64,000 nt of DNA from Umbelopsis ramanniana AG. Its lineage: Eukaryota > Mucoromycota > Umbelopsidomycetes > Umbelopsidales > Umbelopsidaceae. Position 1 is the stretch's first letter; every line of letters begins with the position of its first letter. The position numbers and the translations under genes were made by a program. Under the pieces are notes generated by a model, which made no database searches, was not told the origin of the DNA, and worked only from the letters and a program-made list of their open reading frames with translations. The stretch is from NCBI RefSeq assembly GCF_025399195.1, contig NW_026252111.1, forward strand, positions 124,001 to 188,000, written 5' to 3'. This document shows, piece by piece, positions 22,595 to 32,663 of this stretch.

Positions 22595-23530
22595 ATGGCA
22601 GAAATTGAAAACCACAGACCACAAAGGAACTCTATTCGTTTCGACGATGGGACCGACTTTAGAACCTTGGCCTCACTTGATGGATCTACCATTAATGATG
22701 TTCCACATAATTCTAATAGGCGGAGAAGTATTGACGCGTAAGGACCATTACCGAGAAATTTTTGTTTCATTTCTCGGTACGATAAACTAACTCTTTCTAT
22801 AGTCATTTGCGTCGCAAAATCCTTATAGCCTATGACAACAGCGAGTTCAGTCAAAAAATGTTTGAGTGGTCGTTGGCCCAAGTATTGCGCTCTGACAACG
22901 ATCATGTTGTTTTGGCTACTGTTTTGGATGTCCAGGAGTCCACATACTTTCATCGTAATTGGGGTGCTGACTCAAATGCAGGTAACGTTAACACACTATA
23001 AATTTGTGGTTTTCGATCCTTTTAATGATGTCTTACTTGTGCAGGATTTCGAGGATCGGCACGAAGATTGTCTATTTCAGAGTCTGATCAAGCCACGCTC
23101 AAATTGAAGCCTCTAGTCGAACGTCTGGTCCAGCGTGGGGTGGGTGCTGACTGATTTTGGCTTGGCGTGTGCTCAGCATTTACTCATACCATATTTTTTT
23201 TTTTTATTAAAAAAAAAAAGATGACTGCTCAAATCCATATCCTCAAAGGCGATCCAAAGCATGAAATTGTAAGACTTTCCAATGAGATCGGTGCAGATAT
23301 GGTTGTCATCGGATCGAGAGGCCTCGGTGCCGTTAAGCGACTTACCATGGGCAGCGTATCTGATTGTAAGTGATTCCAAGCTATGTAATTTGAGATGCAA
23401 GCTCTAACACATGTTTTCCTCACATCCTATAGTCTGTGTCCGTAATGCTGAATGTCCAGTTGTCGTCGTAAGGGAAAAGGCTCTCGATTTAACACTAAGT
23501 CGATCGATGTCTCGTCGTCAATCGCAGTAA
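22595..23530 (+). CDS. Universal stress protein (UspA domain)
   Basis: UspA-like alpha/beta protein, often ATP-binding and linked to stress tolerance. Five exons give 219 aa: 22595-22737, 22803-22981, 23045-23139, 23221-23365 and 23433-23530. An N-terminal extension of ~50 polar residues precedes the domain start RRKILIAYDNSEFSQKMFEW. The signature is near the end: ADMVVIGSRGLGAVKRLTMG then SVSDFCVRNAECPVVVVRE, fitting the G-x2-G-x9-G-S/T nucleotide-binding pattern. The intron before exon 4 has a T12/A12 back-to-back tract (about 23191-23219) that directly abuts the acceptor. The tail is Ser/Arg-rich (SRSMSRRQSQ). Confidence 0.92.
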
Positions 23531-23912
23531 AACAAATATGTGCCATCGATGATGTGTGCATAGTCACCTCAGAATGAGGTTGTACAGTTGGTTGGTTACG
23601 TCCATTCCAGCCTAACTATCATTCCAACACAATATCCTAGTAGCTTATTTTTTCCAATAGCCAAATCAGTATACTCATATATTCCATATTTTCATATTAA
23701 ATTTGTCTTAGCCTAAGCGATCGATGACTGCAGACGTGCCGTGGTAATAATTCTGGGTTTGCAGTTCCGGATTTCATGCTTACATTTTCATTCGACCAGA
23801 CTCATAAGCAGTTGGCGCTGAAAAGATCTTCTGCATTTATTGCCTCCCAGAATATAAATAAGCTCAGTTTTCCACTTTCCAACTTATTTTACACAATTTT
23901 ATTTTTTATCAA
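23531..23912 (+). other. Intergenic, promoter of small protein gene
   Basis: The region holds the 3' flank of the stress protein gene and the promoter of the next. A TATA-like box (TATAAATA) lies at 23853-23860, about 53-60 nt before the ATG at 23913. Confidence 0.5.
23853..23860 (+). promoter_or_regulatory. TATA box of the 112-aa protein gene
   Basis: TATAAATA followed by an AGCTC stretch, at normal core-promoter distance from the ATG at 23913. A strong TATA box supports real, probably regulated, expression of this small gene. Confidence 0.55.
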
Positions 23913-24251
23913 ATGGACCGCAAGATTCCTGCAAACGAAGTCATTGAACAACTTGGCCGTGGTACCGAAACCAACCTTGGTAGCCAAACCTCTGGTATGA
24001 GTAGTGACACTTCCCACCATCTGTTCAGCGGTGCTGGTGTCATGGAAGGTGCCGGTGATAACGGGATTAAATACTCTGGTAACCAGCAACGACGTACCAG
24101 CATGGGTTTTGGTAATGATGGCTACGGAGGTACTTCGTTCCAGAAGTTAGATCAACACAGACGAAGTTCTTTGGACAAGGCTCAAGAATTCCAACAGCAA
24201 TACGCAAAGGATAGCCTGGCTGATACGTTCAAGTCATGGTTTAACAAATGA
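23913..24251 (+). CDS. Small hydrophilic, probably disordered protein
   Basis: Single-exon gene, 112 aa, rich in Gly, Ser, Gln and Asp, with no hydrophobic segment. The sequence contains NLGSQTSGMSSDTSHHLF near residue 22 and ends in an amphipathic stretch (DSLADTFKSWFNK). No family was recognised. The composition and TATA promoter resemble stress-inducible hydrophilin-like proteins of fungi, but that is inference. Confidence 0.65.
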   Translation: MDRKIPANEVIEQLGRGTETNLGSQTSGMSSDTSHHLFSGAGVMEGAGDNGIKYSGNQQRRTSMGFGNDGYGGTSFQKLDQHRRSSLDKAQEFQQQYAKDSLADTFKSWFNK

Positions 24252-24753
24252 TAAAAAGTGCTACTGAAAAAGAATTGACCGCATATTGTTTCTTATGTCC
24301 ATTCAGCATTATGTGTTATGATTTTTATTACTGTAAATAAAACGCTGCCTGCTCCCCCCGTACAATTTTTCCATCGATGTGTCTCCATTTTCTGAGTGTC
24401 ATACGTAGGGACTAAAGCACTGTTTGCTACAACAATATAAGCGTGATGATACGCAGCTTCAGCATGTAACAGTCCTTGTCGTGTTTTTCAAGGTATGCAG
24501 ATTTTTAGTATTGCAAAATCATTGTGACGAAAGCTGAACCTTTGGGCTGAAGCGCCAAAAATTTGGTTCAATTCATGCGCTCGGCTGACTCCCACACACA
24601 CTCGTACAGCGCCATATTGTGCATTTTTGTCTAAACATTTAGACTCTCGGATGACGAATATTGCTTTACTCTTCTCCTACTTGTTTTTTTTTTCTTATAC
24701 GCACAAGCCCATACAGTGTCAAGCAAATTTTCTTCCTGATTAAGAGCCAAAAT
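24252..24753. other. Intergenic
   Basis: About 500 bp of AT-rich DNA with the 3' flank of the 112-aa gene and the promoter of the next. An in-frame ATG at 24661 precedes the chosen start of the following gene but would add a Phe-rich leader; nothing else was seen. Confidence 0.45.
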
Positions 24754-25665
24754 ATGTTAAGACGGATTGTTGCAAGAGATTTAGCATCAGTTTATAGGCA
24801 AACATGGTGTTTACAGCGGACTACAGTATCAGCAAATCGAGCCTATGCAAGACCTTTCCCAAGGACAGTGTCTCCACTTTCAATGCAAAGAAAGTTTTTC
24901 CTCACCAATCAACCAGCCGAGCGTTCTGTCAGTGCGTCGGCGCAAGAGGACCAAAAGAGGAGTGAAAGCTCAGTCTCAGAGCTGGGAAGTGATGTGGTAA
25001 GTTGACATGGAGTGAACAGGACGTTATACTCTGTTTTTCACTTTGTTGATTTTCACTCATTTTTCTACAATGAAAAGAAAACGGTCGTGTCCGATTTTAC
25101 AGACGTCCCGAAGCCTGCTATGTTCTTTGGCTTTCTGGGTGTCTTACCATGCATGGCAGCAAGTGTGATGAGCGTTTATTATGCAGACTCTCCCGAGCTT
25201 TTATCTTTTATCGAGCCAGTGCAAGTGGGCATTGGAGCTTGTATATTGTCGTGGCTGGGAGCTGTCCACTGGGGTTTGGAAATGGCCAAATACAATGGTA
25301 AAGTGGATGTCCGATTAATAACCCAATATGCTGCCGTTGGCAATTGATTGTCGTTTTTTCCTGATCCAGGTTCTACGGGATTCGCACGTTATTCTTATGG
25401 CGTCATTCCTCCACTTCTTGCCTGGCCGACGCTGTTCTTCCCAACGGACGTTGCACTCCTATCTCAAAGCTTTGGTTATGTGTTTCTCCTGTATACTGAT
25501 GTCAAGGCAGCTGGCCGAGGATGGACTCCAAGATGGTATCCCTTTTTAAGGTATTGGCTTACTTGGATCGCTGGTGGATCAATTTGGATTTCCCTTATAG
25601 GAAAGGATTGGCGACGTCGAGGAAATCCTACCAAGCGTGTTAAGGATGACATGGCTGCTGAATAA
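24754..25665 (+). CDS. DUF3429/TMEM69-like mitochondrial membrane protein
   Basis: Three exons give 252 aa: 24754-24996, 25078-25297 and 25370-25665. The start gives a textbook mitochondrial presequence (MLRRIVARDLASVYRQ, Arg-rich with no acidic residues until residue 9). The mature part has several membrane segments: FFGFLGVLPCMAASVMSVYY, VGIGACILSWLGAVHWGLEM, YGVIPPLLAWPTLFF, LLSQSFGYVFLLYTD and LTWIAGGSIWISLIG. The segment order and the GAVHWG motif are typical of the DUF3429 family (human TMEM69), whose function is unknown. The tail is basic. Confidence 0.85.
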
Positions 25666-26016
25666 AACCAATAACTGTGTCCTGCATTATTCAAAAGCAA
25701 TAAAAATATGGCGGGAAACATTTCATGATCGATGCTCAAAAGGTTGGGACTATTTGGCAATACTGTACTTTTTCAATTGAAACGCCATACGAATTGCTAG
25801 AATGACAATCGACAAGTGTTGCAATTGCGTGCGATGATGTATGTTTTGAGGAGAGTGTGCTTAAGCACCCTTATTTGTTTACCCCAGGAAATAGGAATAC
25901 TTATGAACAAGCCGTTCTAACGCTTTCCTGTCTATCCACCATTACGTTTCTGAACCAGCGAGATTGATATTTATTTACTATTTGACATTTAAATGAAAAA
26001 AATGCTACGACCTATC
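25666..26016. other. Convergent 3' flanks
   Basis: 351 bp between the TMEM69-like (plus) and SWIB (minus) genes; no coding character. Confidence 0.45.
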
Positions 26017-26887
26017 CTATGACGCCGCCTGATCGTCCGCAACAGCTTTCAATTCTTCATTCAAGATCTTGTTCATGGTAAACATATGTACACGGTCAAT
26101 CTTGAAGACAGCCTTCATGGTATCGTCACAAAAAATACTCCTTCTGTCACTTGGGTCTTGCAGATCCTTTTCCTTTATATACTCCCAAATTCGCTTCACA
26201 ATCGTTGGTCGGGGTAACTATAAGTAATACCAGGATTAACGTCCATCCGTCGCATCATTGCAGACGTCTTTGAATAAAAAATTACCTCATCCTGTTCACA
26301 TCTTGTCAATGTCTGGATCGCTGGACTCAGCTTGAGAGGTTTCATAAACCCATTATTTGGTGCACCACGCCCAGTCGATGAAGGATTTCGTGTCTTCTTC
26401 TTTTTCGCTGGTTTTGCATCGTCTGTCTTGGATTTTGACGAGGCTGCTTTCCGCTTGGCTGGGCTGGGCTTCATAACATATGCTTCGTACTCTTCATTCT
26501 TATCCCTTGGTTTCGTGCTGTTGCTCTTTTGACTAACTAGCGGCTGATCGTCGGAACTTTCCTCTTCGTCTGCTTGCATGGCTTCGTAGATCTCGATGAT
26601 GAGAGCATCGATTTCTTTCTTTTTGTCGTTGTATGAACAGCCATTGATGGCTTCCAGCTTCTTTCTTACAGACTTGGCACTGACAGTGGCCATGTCGGAA
26701 TCCTTTAGGATATCTATAGCAACATATTATGGTTAGAGACTAGGTTTCTGAGTATCACCAATACCCTTGACAACACAAGTCAGCGGCATGTTCCATAATC
26801 TGGTCCTTCATTGTGTACAATAGCCAACAGAGAGCATGAAATTCATTATGCTTTACCTCGAATTGCTGGTTTCAATTCTTGTACCAT
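26017..26887 (-). CDS. TRI1: DEK-C/SWIB domain protein (Tri1/Uaf30-like)
   Basis: A chromatin- or rDNA-transcription-associated protein family. Three exons give 219 aa: 26857-26887, 26286-26713 and 26017-26217. The N-terminus ELKPAIRDILKDSDMATVSA leads into KSVRKKLEAINGCSYNDKKK, a DEK_C-type domain. A basic, Lys-rich linker (KPAKKKKTRNPSS) looks like a nuclear localisation signal. The SWIB/MDM2 domain follows: GFMKPLKLSPAIQTLTRCEQ, then LPRPTIVKRIWEYIKEKDLQ, then CDDTMKAVF and VHMFTMNKIL. The start at 26887 depends on a 31-nt first coding exon joined to 26713; this restores the expected DEK_C reading. The 143-nt first intron contains a candidate poison cassette (see findings). Confidence 0.88.
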
Positions 26888-27663
26888 TGTTGGCTCGATG
26901 GGACAGAGGTGGAAATGGTTTGAGATCGTGTGCTTGAAGTGTGGGTATGTGACTGGGAAATTTCCTTCGATGCTTGGAGGATTGGAAATGTGCCAAAAGT
27001 GGGAATGCAAAATTGATTTGGGAAGGTGTAGCCAAGCTATCTGGCATATCGTTCACCTTGAAAGCAGCTGATTTCTATTCATCTAGTAAGCATCTAGATA
27101 GTCACTGAAAGTCAATGTGATAGAAGTGTTCTTCATCGGCTACAGATATTGGCCAATGCTAACTTGCATGAAAGTCCTTGCTCTTTTTTCTGATCAAGGG
27201 GCATACATCGCTGCCACTGAGTAAACTGATGGAAGGTATGCATTCTCTTGATGTAATCAGTAAAAGCATCTGATGGATTAGTTGCATCCGATATATCATC
27301 TCTTCTTCGTGTGGACCTAAATTTATGCCAATCTCGCTTGCAGGATATTTTCTTGAGTTCAGGTTCCGCAAATCAGGATGCGCAGCGTGGATGAGGGTTT
27401 GTCGTCAGTCCAAATAACTTCAAATACGACGAATTTTGCAAAACAGCTATATGAAAACAATTAGACGAAGGAACGTATAAATTTAAATAGACTTCGTGTA
27501 ATATGAACAATTATGAACATCGTTGCGTTGCATGAAAGAAATACAAAGGTAAGGTAGTTGGGGCATACCTGGTAATTGGTGTGACGGTGCAAAAGAATTT
27601 CCAGCAAGCTGAAAAGGCTGCTGCTCCCGCTGCAACTGATCTGATCACCGCCATTCCTTCCTC
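26888..27663. other. Intergenic with an unexplained minus-strand open frame
   Basis: 776 bp between the SWIB gene (minus) and the ZIP gene (plus). A minus-strand frame is open without ATG from about 27372 to a stop at 27134-27136 and looks protein-like; an in-frame TGA at 27373-27375 separates it from a further open stretch. See findings. Otherwise it should hold two divergent promoters. Confidence 0.4.
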
Positions 27664-28887
27664 ATGTCGACTCAAGCAGCAGTTTTCGCGTTCCTGTTTC
27701 CAGGTAACGCGATGGTCAATTCGCTGCTAGCTACGGCATACATCTCCATCTTCCCAAATTTGCTTCTATACTTCGTTCCCCCGGATATCGATACCTCATC
27801 TCTCAATACCCTTGTCAGTTTTGCAGTTGGTAAGTGTTGCAGGAACCTCAGCCCCTGACTGTAGTCATTGTTTCATACAGCACACACATTATAGCGATAT
27901 ATAGGGTAGAGCGGTGAATGAGAAAAACGAATACCCTGGTGTGCTTCTACACTGAAAAGCTTGGGTTAGTATGTAAATTAACTCAGATATTGCATTTTAG
28001 GTGGCCTTCTAGGTGATGTATTTCTTCATCTACTCCCCCACGCCTTCCTTGGCGAACACCACGATGAACATGTCGAAATCCACTATGATGAACATAAGAA
28101 CGTCCTTGTTGGTCTTGGTATCTTTGCTGGCTTGTTTTTCTTCTTCGTTATGGACAAATCAATGCGTGTATTTGCTGGCGGAAGCGGCCATGATCACTCT
28201 CACTCACATGCACACAAGAAGGATGACGATGCTCACGCTCACTCAAATGATGTACACCACCACGACCATTCAGAATTGAGAGCTCGCAATGGTGGTAAAG
28301 AAACTAAGGAGACCACCGATGCTGTTGCTGCCACTACCTCTATAGATTCCGGTATCAAACTCAGCGCCTACCTCAATCTGTTCGCTGATTTCACTCACAA
28401 CTTTACCGATGGCTTGGCCATGTCCGCTTCATTCTATGCCTCACCCAGCGTTGGAGCCACTACTGCCGTCGCTGTCTTCTTCCATGAGATCCCTCACGAA
28501 GTGGGAGATTATGCTATTCTGATCCAATCTGGATTCTCTAAACAAAAAGCTATGATGGCTCAGTTCACAACCGCCATCGGTGCCTTCCTAGGAACCATTG
28601 CTGGTATTGCCATTGAGGAATTCACAAGATCTGGATCGGATGTTACTGAAAAATTGGCCTTGTCGCATGCTGGTATCCTTGGAACCGATCTTGGATGGGG
28701 TGATCTAGTTATTCCTTTCACTGCTGGTGGTTTCATGTACATTGCTACCGTTGGTGTTATTCCTGAATTGCTCGAAGTGACCAAAAATGTGAAGAAAGAT
28801 TTCCGTCAAGCTCTCTCGGAATTCGCCGCCATGCTCGTTGGTTTAGCAATGATGACAGTTATTGCCTGGAACGAAGCATCAGCATAG
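27664..28887 (+). CDS. ZIP-family zinc transporter (SLC39A7/Yke4-like)
   Basis: Multi-pass transporter moving zinc towards the cytosol, probably in an ER or Golgi membrane (LIV-1/ZIP7-type). Two exons give 350 aa: 27664-27829 and 28001-28887. The first membrane segments include LLATAYISIFPNLLLYFV and GGLLGDVFLHLLPHAFLG, then LVGLGIFAGLFFFFVMDKSM. A His-rich cytosolic loop follows (HDHSHSHAHKK and HHHDHSE), a zinc-binding hallmark. The conserved metal-site helices are HNFTDGLAMSASF and VFFHEIPHEVGDYAIL (HEIPHE motif). The last segments are GGFMYIATVGVIPELLE and a final helix at the C-terminus. There is no obvious cleavable signal sequence. Confidence 0.92.
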
Positions 28888-29083
28888 ATGTATTTAAAAA
28901 AATAAAAAAAACAGAGTCACCGTTTTTATTTTATAATGTAAAATGACGACACATTTTTGCTTGTATAGTTTGTATTATAATCTACCCTACCACCGTTGAG
29001 CTGGCAATTGTTTACGCTACAAAATTTCGGTGGTAGCTATCACGTCAAAGCCCTTCTTTACCCCCACTCTTCTTTGGTCTACA

Positions 29084-29859
29084 ATGGCTCTCACCTTCAA
29101 GTCTGCCGTTCAGAACTCTAAGTTCCTCTCTTCTTTCTTGAAGCCAGTCTCAACTGCCTATGCCAATGTTGCTGGTTACAGACAAATTGGTAAGTTGGGA
29201 GGAATAGACAACACAAGAGGTTTATCCTAATGTTGAATTCTCAATGTTATGGAAGGAATCTCGCTCCTGGAGAGTGTTAATGCGAACCAACTACTAATGA
29301 ATGTTCTTCTTTATTTTTTTTTCATATCATCTCTTTTCTTCTATCGAACTATTACAACTTTCGCCATTCCATTAATTACCCATTCCATCTAATTCCTTAC
29401 GACGACGCATGGAAACTTGATTTCAACCCGATGTCACTTTCACATTCAACTTGTTACCTCAACAATAATTTATTTGACGACATTGTCATCAAAAGGTCTT
29501 CGTTATGATGACCTTATCGCTGAGGAGAACGATATTGCCCAAGAGGCCCTCCGACGTCTTTCTCTCTCCAACCCCCGCGAAGCCTACGATCGTGTCTACC
29601 GTATCCGTGTTGCTCAACAATGCTCCCTCTCTCACTCACTTTTGCCCAAGGAGCAATGGACCAAGCCAGAAGACGTAAGTCATTTGATTTATTTACTTGT
29701 AAGCCCAGTGATAAATATGGGCAAAAGCTGATCCCCAAATCCTATTTTTTTTTTTTTTTGTAGGATGTCAGATACCTTCGACCTATCCTCGAAGAAGTCA
29801 CTGCCGAATTCGCTGAGCGTGAAGCTTTTGACAACGCTAAGGTGTTGCCCCGCAAGTAG
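29084..29859 (+). CDS. QCR7: QCR7: 14-kDa subunit of ubiquinol-cytochrome c reductase (complex III)
   Basis: A small matrix-side subunit of respiratory complex III in the inner mitochondrial membrane. Three exons give 126 aa: 29084-29189, 29496-29674 and 29764-29859; yeast Qcr7 is 127 aa. Conserved stretches are GLRYDDLIAEENDIAQEALR, LPKEQWTKPED (split by the second intron), VRYLRPILEEVTAEFAERE. The first intron is unusually long for this locus (306 nt). The second has a T15-like tract directly before its acceptor. Confidence 0.96.
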
Positions 29860-30075
29860 AAAAAGTGTGTTTTCGAGTTACTTATAAATATAGAAAGCAG
29901 ACCCACACCATTTCCCAAAGTTTGAATTAAAAAAAATCTTAACTATCTCCCCTGCTGTTGAGCAACTGCTTGGTTGAGAGAGAGTCACATGCTGAGTGGG
30001 CCGTTGAAATTGGCGTTTGCCGGCTCTTTCACTTTTGGTTTCTTCTGTCAGCACATTTACACATTTACTCTTGAG
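29860..30075. other. Intergenic between QCR7 and the F-box gene
   Basis: Short gap. An in-frame upstream ATG at 29974 would extend the F-box protein by 34 residues with a hydrophobic stretch; the internal start directly before the F-box was preferred. Confidence 0.4.
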
Positions 30076-31395
30076 ATGGTGCTGCTTTTCCAGCTACCGT
30101 TGGAACTATTAAACTATATCGCTGACCAGCTGCCTTCTAAGGCTCTGGCTCAACTATGTTTAACATGCCACGATCTTCACATGGCCATTCTGCCTACACT
30201 CTATGCCCACGTTCAGCTATCTTTTCGCTCCCATATTAAGCAACTAGAATATGGTCTCCAAGTTTCACCTTATCTGGCCAACACTATCAATCAATGCACT
30301 CGCAAATTGACTTTAGTGAGCCGTCAATCCGGCACTCACTGGGTAGCCAATGATGTACGATTTTTACTGCAGATAACCCATCGTGTAGAGTCTCTCCATT
30401 TTCATGATTTTCATGTTCTCATGGTCGAGCATGTTTGTCAAGTTGCCAGCGCACTGCCGCTTCTCAAGCACTTGGAATTCAGATATTGCAATCTGGCAGC
30501 GGAGGTCATGCCGTCCAGCCCTATTCGGAATTCACATAGGCCTGAATCGCAGCAGGGGCAAGGTAGTACCGATGCACTAGAACAACCGAAATCAGACTTC
30601 AGCCGGACTAGCTATCTTACCCTTGTTTGGACCGACTTCAGTTCGTCGGCTATATCCACACTTTTGCGCCATTTGCCAGGCTTACAAGTAGTGGATTTTG
30701 GCGCAAACCATAATCGAATTTATTCAGCTAATGACTCCGCCATTTTCTCTCTCAGCCAATATTGCCCCAAGGTTCAAGTCCTACATGTAGGTTTGCAACA
30801 AGTCCGGGAACAGACACTATGCGAAACCATCCGTTTATATGGTTCATCATTGACCTGTTTGGATGTAAAATGCGACTCAGTACAAACTTTAAAGGCTGTG
30901 GCGGCTCATGCCGAATCTCTTCAAGAACTGACAGTACGCGCGGCTGGACCGGGTAGTTACGGTGATGATATGATCCATGTTTTACGACAATGCAAAGGTC
31001 TTGGAAAACTTGAAATGGTGTGTTGGATGTTGGAAGATGTACCTCGTTGCGTATGGAGAGCGATAGAAGCCGTCGCTCGAAGAGCAAAGCAATCCATTCG
31101 AAACAGAGATAACGTCGACGCTAACTGGATGTATTTTTTGGAGGATCATGTCGATCGACTACATGGATCTAATAGCGGCGGTAGCCAAACTAGTACTTCT
31201 GAAGATGGCTCTGATCGAGTACAAGACCTCTATTCGACCTCAGATTCTTGGAACAACACCGTACCATCTTCCACTGTCGTCCGATCTCGTCGACGCCGAG
31301 ATGTAGGCAGCATCAAAAAGACCGTCGCTCTCAGTTTTGAAGAACTTAGCGAGATCAGGAAGGAGGTTATACCCTCGCCACAATCTGGTCACTAG
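30076..31395 (+). CDS. F-box protein with leucine-rich repeats
   Basis: Probable substrate receptor of an SCF (Skp1-Cullin1-F-box) ubiquitin ligase. One exon of 439 aa. The F-box is at the N-terminus (QLPLELLNYIADQLPSKALA, then QLCLTCHDLHMAILPTLYAH). Degenerate LRRs follow, for example LLKHLEFRYCNLAAEVM, SYLTLVWTDFSSSAISTLLR, LPGLQVVDFGANHNRIYS and SLTCLDVKCDSVQTLKAVA. The C-terminal 100 residues are Ser/Thr/Arg-rich and disordered (VVRSRRRRDVGS). This intronless gene is of the F-box/LRR type that is strongly expanded in Mucoromycota. The fragment at 2-724 is of the same general kind. Its substrate is unknown. Confidence 0.85.
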   Translation: MVLLFQLPLELLNYIADQLPSKALAQLCLTCHDLHMAILPTLYAHVQLSFRSHIKQLEYGLQVSPYLANTINQCTRKLTLVSRQSGTHWVANDVRFLLQITHRVESLHFHDFHVLMVEHVCQVASALPLLKHLEFRYCNLAAEVMPSSPIRNSHRPESQQGQGSTDALEQPKSDFSRTSYLTLVWTDFSSSAISTLLRHLPGLQVVDFGANHNRIYSANDSAIFSLSQYCPKVQVLHVGLQQVREQTLCETIRLYGSSLTCLDVKCDSVQTLKAVAAHAESLQELTVRAAGPGSYGDDMIHVLRQCKGLGKLEMVCWMLEDVPRCVWRAIEAVARRAKQSIRNRDNVDANWMYFLEDHVDRLHGSNSGGSQTSTSEDGSDRVQDLYSTSDSWNNTVPSSTVVRSRRRRDVGSIKKTVALSFEELSEIRKEVIPSPQSGH

Positions 31396-31891
31396 AGCCC
31401 ACTCTTATTTCATCTACTGTGCTTTTGATATATCTTTTTCTTTTTTCCAACTAATTTTACCTTATTTTCTTGTCATTACCCACCTACCATCATCTTCAAC
31501 TCACATAGTTTCCCCGCTCTTTCATTTCTTTTGCACACAACGAGATGAAGCATTTACCCCTCTCTCCCGTTCCTCTCTCTTGCCAAAAGTTGTATTTTTC
31601 TCCTACTTCCCTCCTTTGGCTATCTCGTCCTTGTTCATCGTATCATGAGATTAGCAATAAAATATGTATAGAATGAGCCATTGGTGCAGTGAGGTGGGTG
31701 TGGCTGAATGCTACAGTCATATATCTTTGTTACATTCCATTTATTTACATGTGTTCTACCTTCAATCCAACTAAGCTCTCGATGTGGGAGGAGTAGTTTC
31801 CTCTAAAGTTCCTGTTGTTTGACGAAAAAAAAAAGGATACCATGAAAATGGAAATAAGGCATAAAATTACTGTTAGGGTAATGGTTCGCAT
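31396..31891. other. Convergent 3' flanks
   Basis: About 500 bp between the F-box gene and BLOC1S1; long T/C-rich tracts (31420-31630) are likely 3' UTR of the F-box gene. No gene was seen. Confidence 0.5.
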
Positions 31892-32529
31892 CTAGATTGA
31901 TTTCAGCCACAACGAACCTTTGTGCACAAGTTCCAACGTTGCCATGACGCCTCGCATATCACTTTCCATGACCTCGGCCCAGTTCTGCACATCTCCGAGT
32001 TCCTATGTTTGGCGCATGGGCGTGGTTGCAAGGTGAGTAAGTCAGTCAACACGGGTCTCTGAAAGACCTCCACCTCCTTCATAACCGAAAACATCCAAGC
32101 TTACCTTCAATGCGCTGTTGAAGCTATCGATCGTCTGTATCCATTGTTTAGTCTGCTTTGCATACCTTGAGGTCTGATTGGACAACTTTCGACTTTCTTG
32201 CTCGATCTCCTTTTGTTTCACGAACACCTCCGATATCCTGCATGAAGAAGCGTTAGTACTTGGAAGTGACGAAGGGTGATGAGATTACTATTTTTGTTTC
32301 TCACCGTTCATTAATCGTATTTGTCAGGGTGTCGTTCAGCTCGCTTGCAGCCGTAGTGGCGTCTTTGCATAGCTGACCTGGAGCTTTGGTCAGGCGAATT
32401 TGTTTGGCAAAAAAGAATGATAAAGAAGATGGCGATCAACATACCATTTTGACGTTTGATGTCAGCTTGTTTCTTCTGATGTGACTTCAGCAGCTGTGAA
32501 AGCGACGCTGAACTTTTTGATTCTGACAT
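31892..32529 (-). CDS. BLOC1S1: BLOC-1 complex subunit 1 (BLOC1S1/GCN5L1)
   Basis: A coiled-coil subunit of BLOC-1, acting in endosome-to-lysosome/vacuole sorting. Four exons give 135 aa: 32445-32529, 32305-32383, 32105-32237 and 31892-32002, all in phase. The N-terminal SQLLKSHQKKQADIKRQN matches the family start, ELNDTLTNTINERISEVFVK the first helix, RYAKQTKQWIQTIDSFNSAL the conserved core, and ELGDVQNWAEVMESDMRGVM the C-terminal helix. Human BLOC1S1 is 125-153 aa. Because the exons are short, it is easily overlooked. Confidence 0.94.
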
Positions 32530-32663
32530 GGATGCAGCGGAAGCTGTGCTGGGAGTGCCTCAGGACTTTTGCACTGAAAATTAATTTAGAAACTCCGAAT
32601 GGCCGTGTGGAGCATGTCAAGGAGCATCGCTCATTACCGTAGCAAACCCTCTTTCATTTCGTT

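Noticed and set aside
22382-22953. Long minus-strand ORF (183 aa) over the universal stress protein gene
   Set aside because: Antisense to well-supported exons and with no recognisable domain; the plus-strand model closes in frame.
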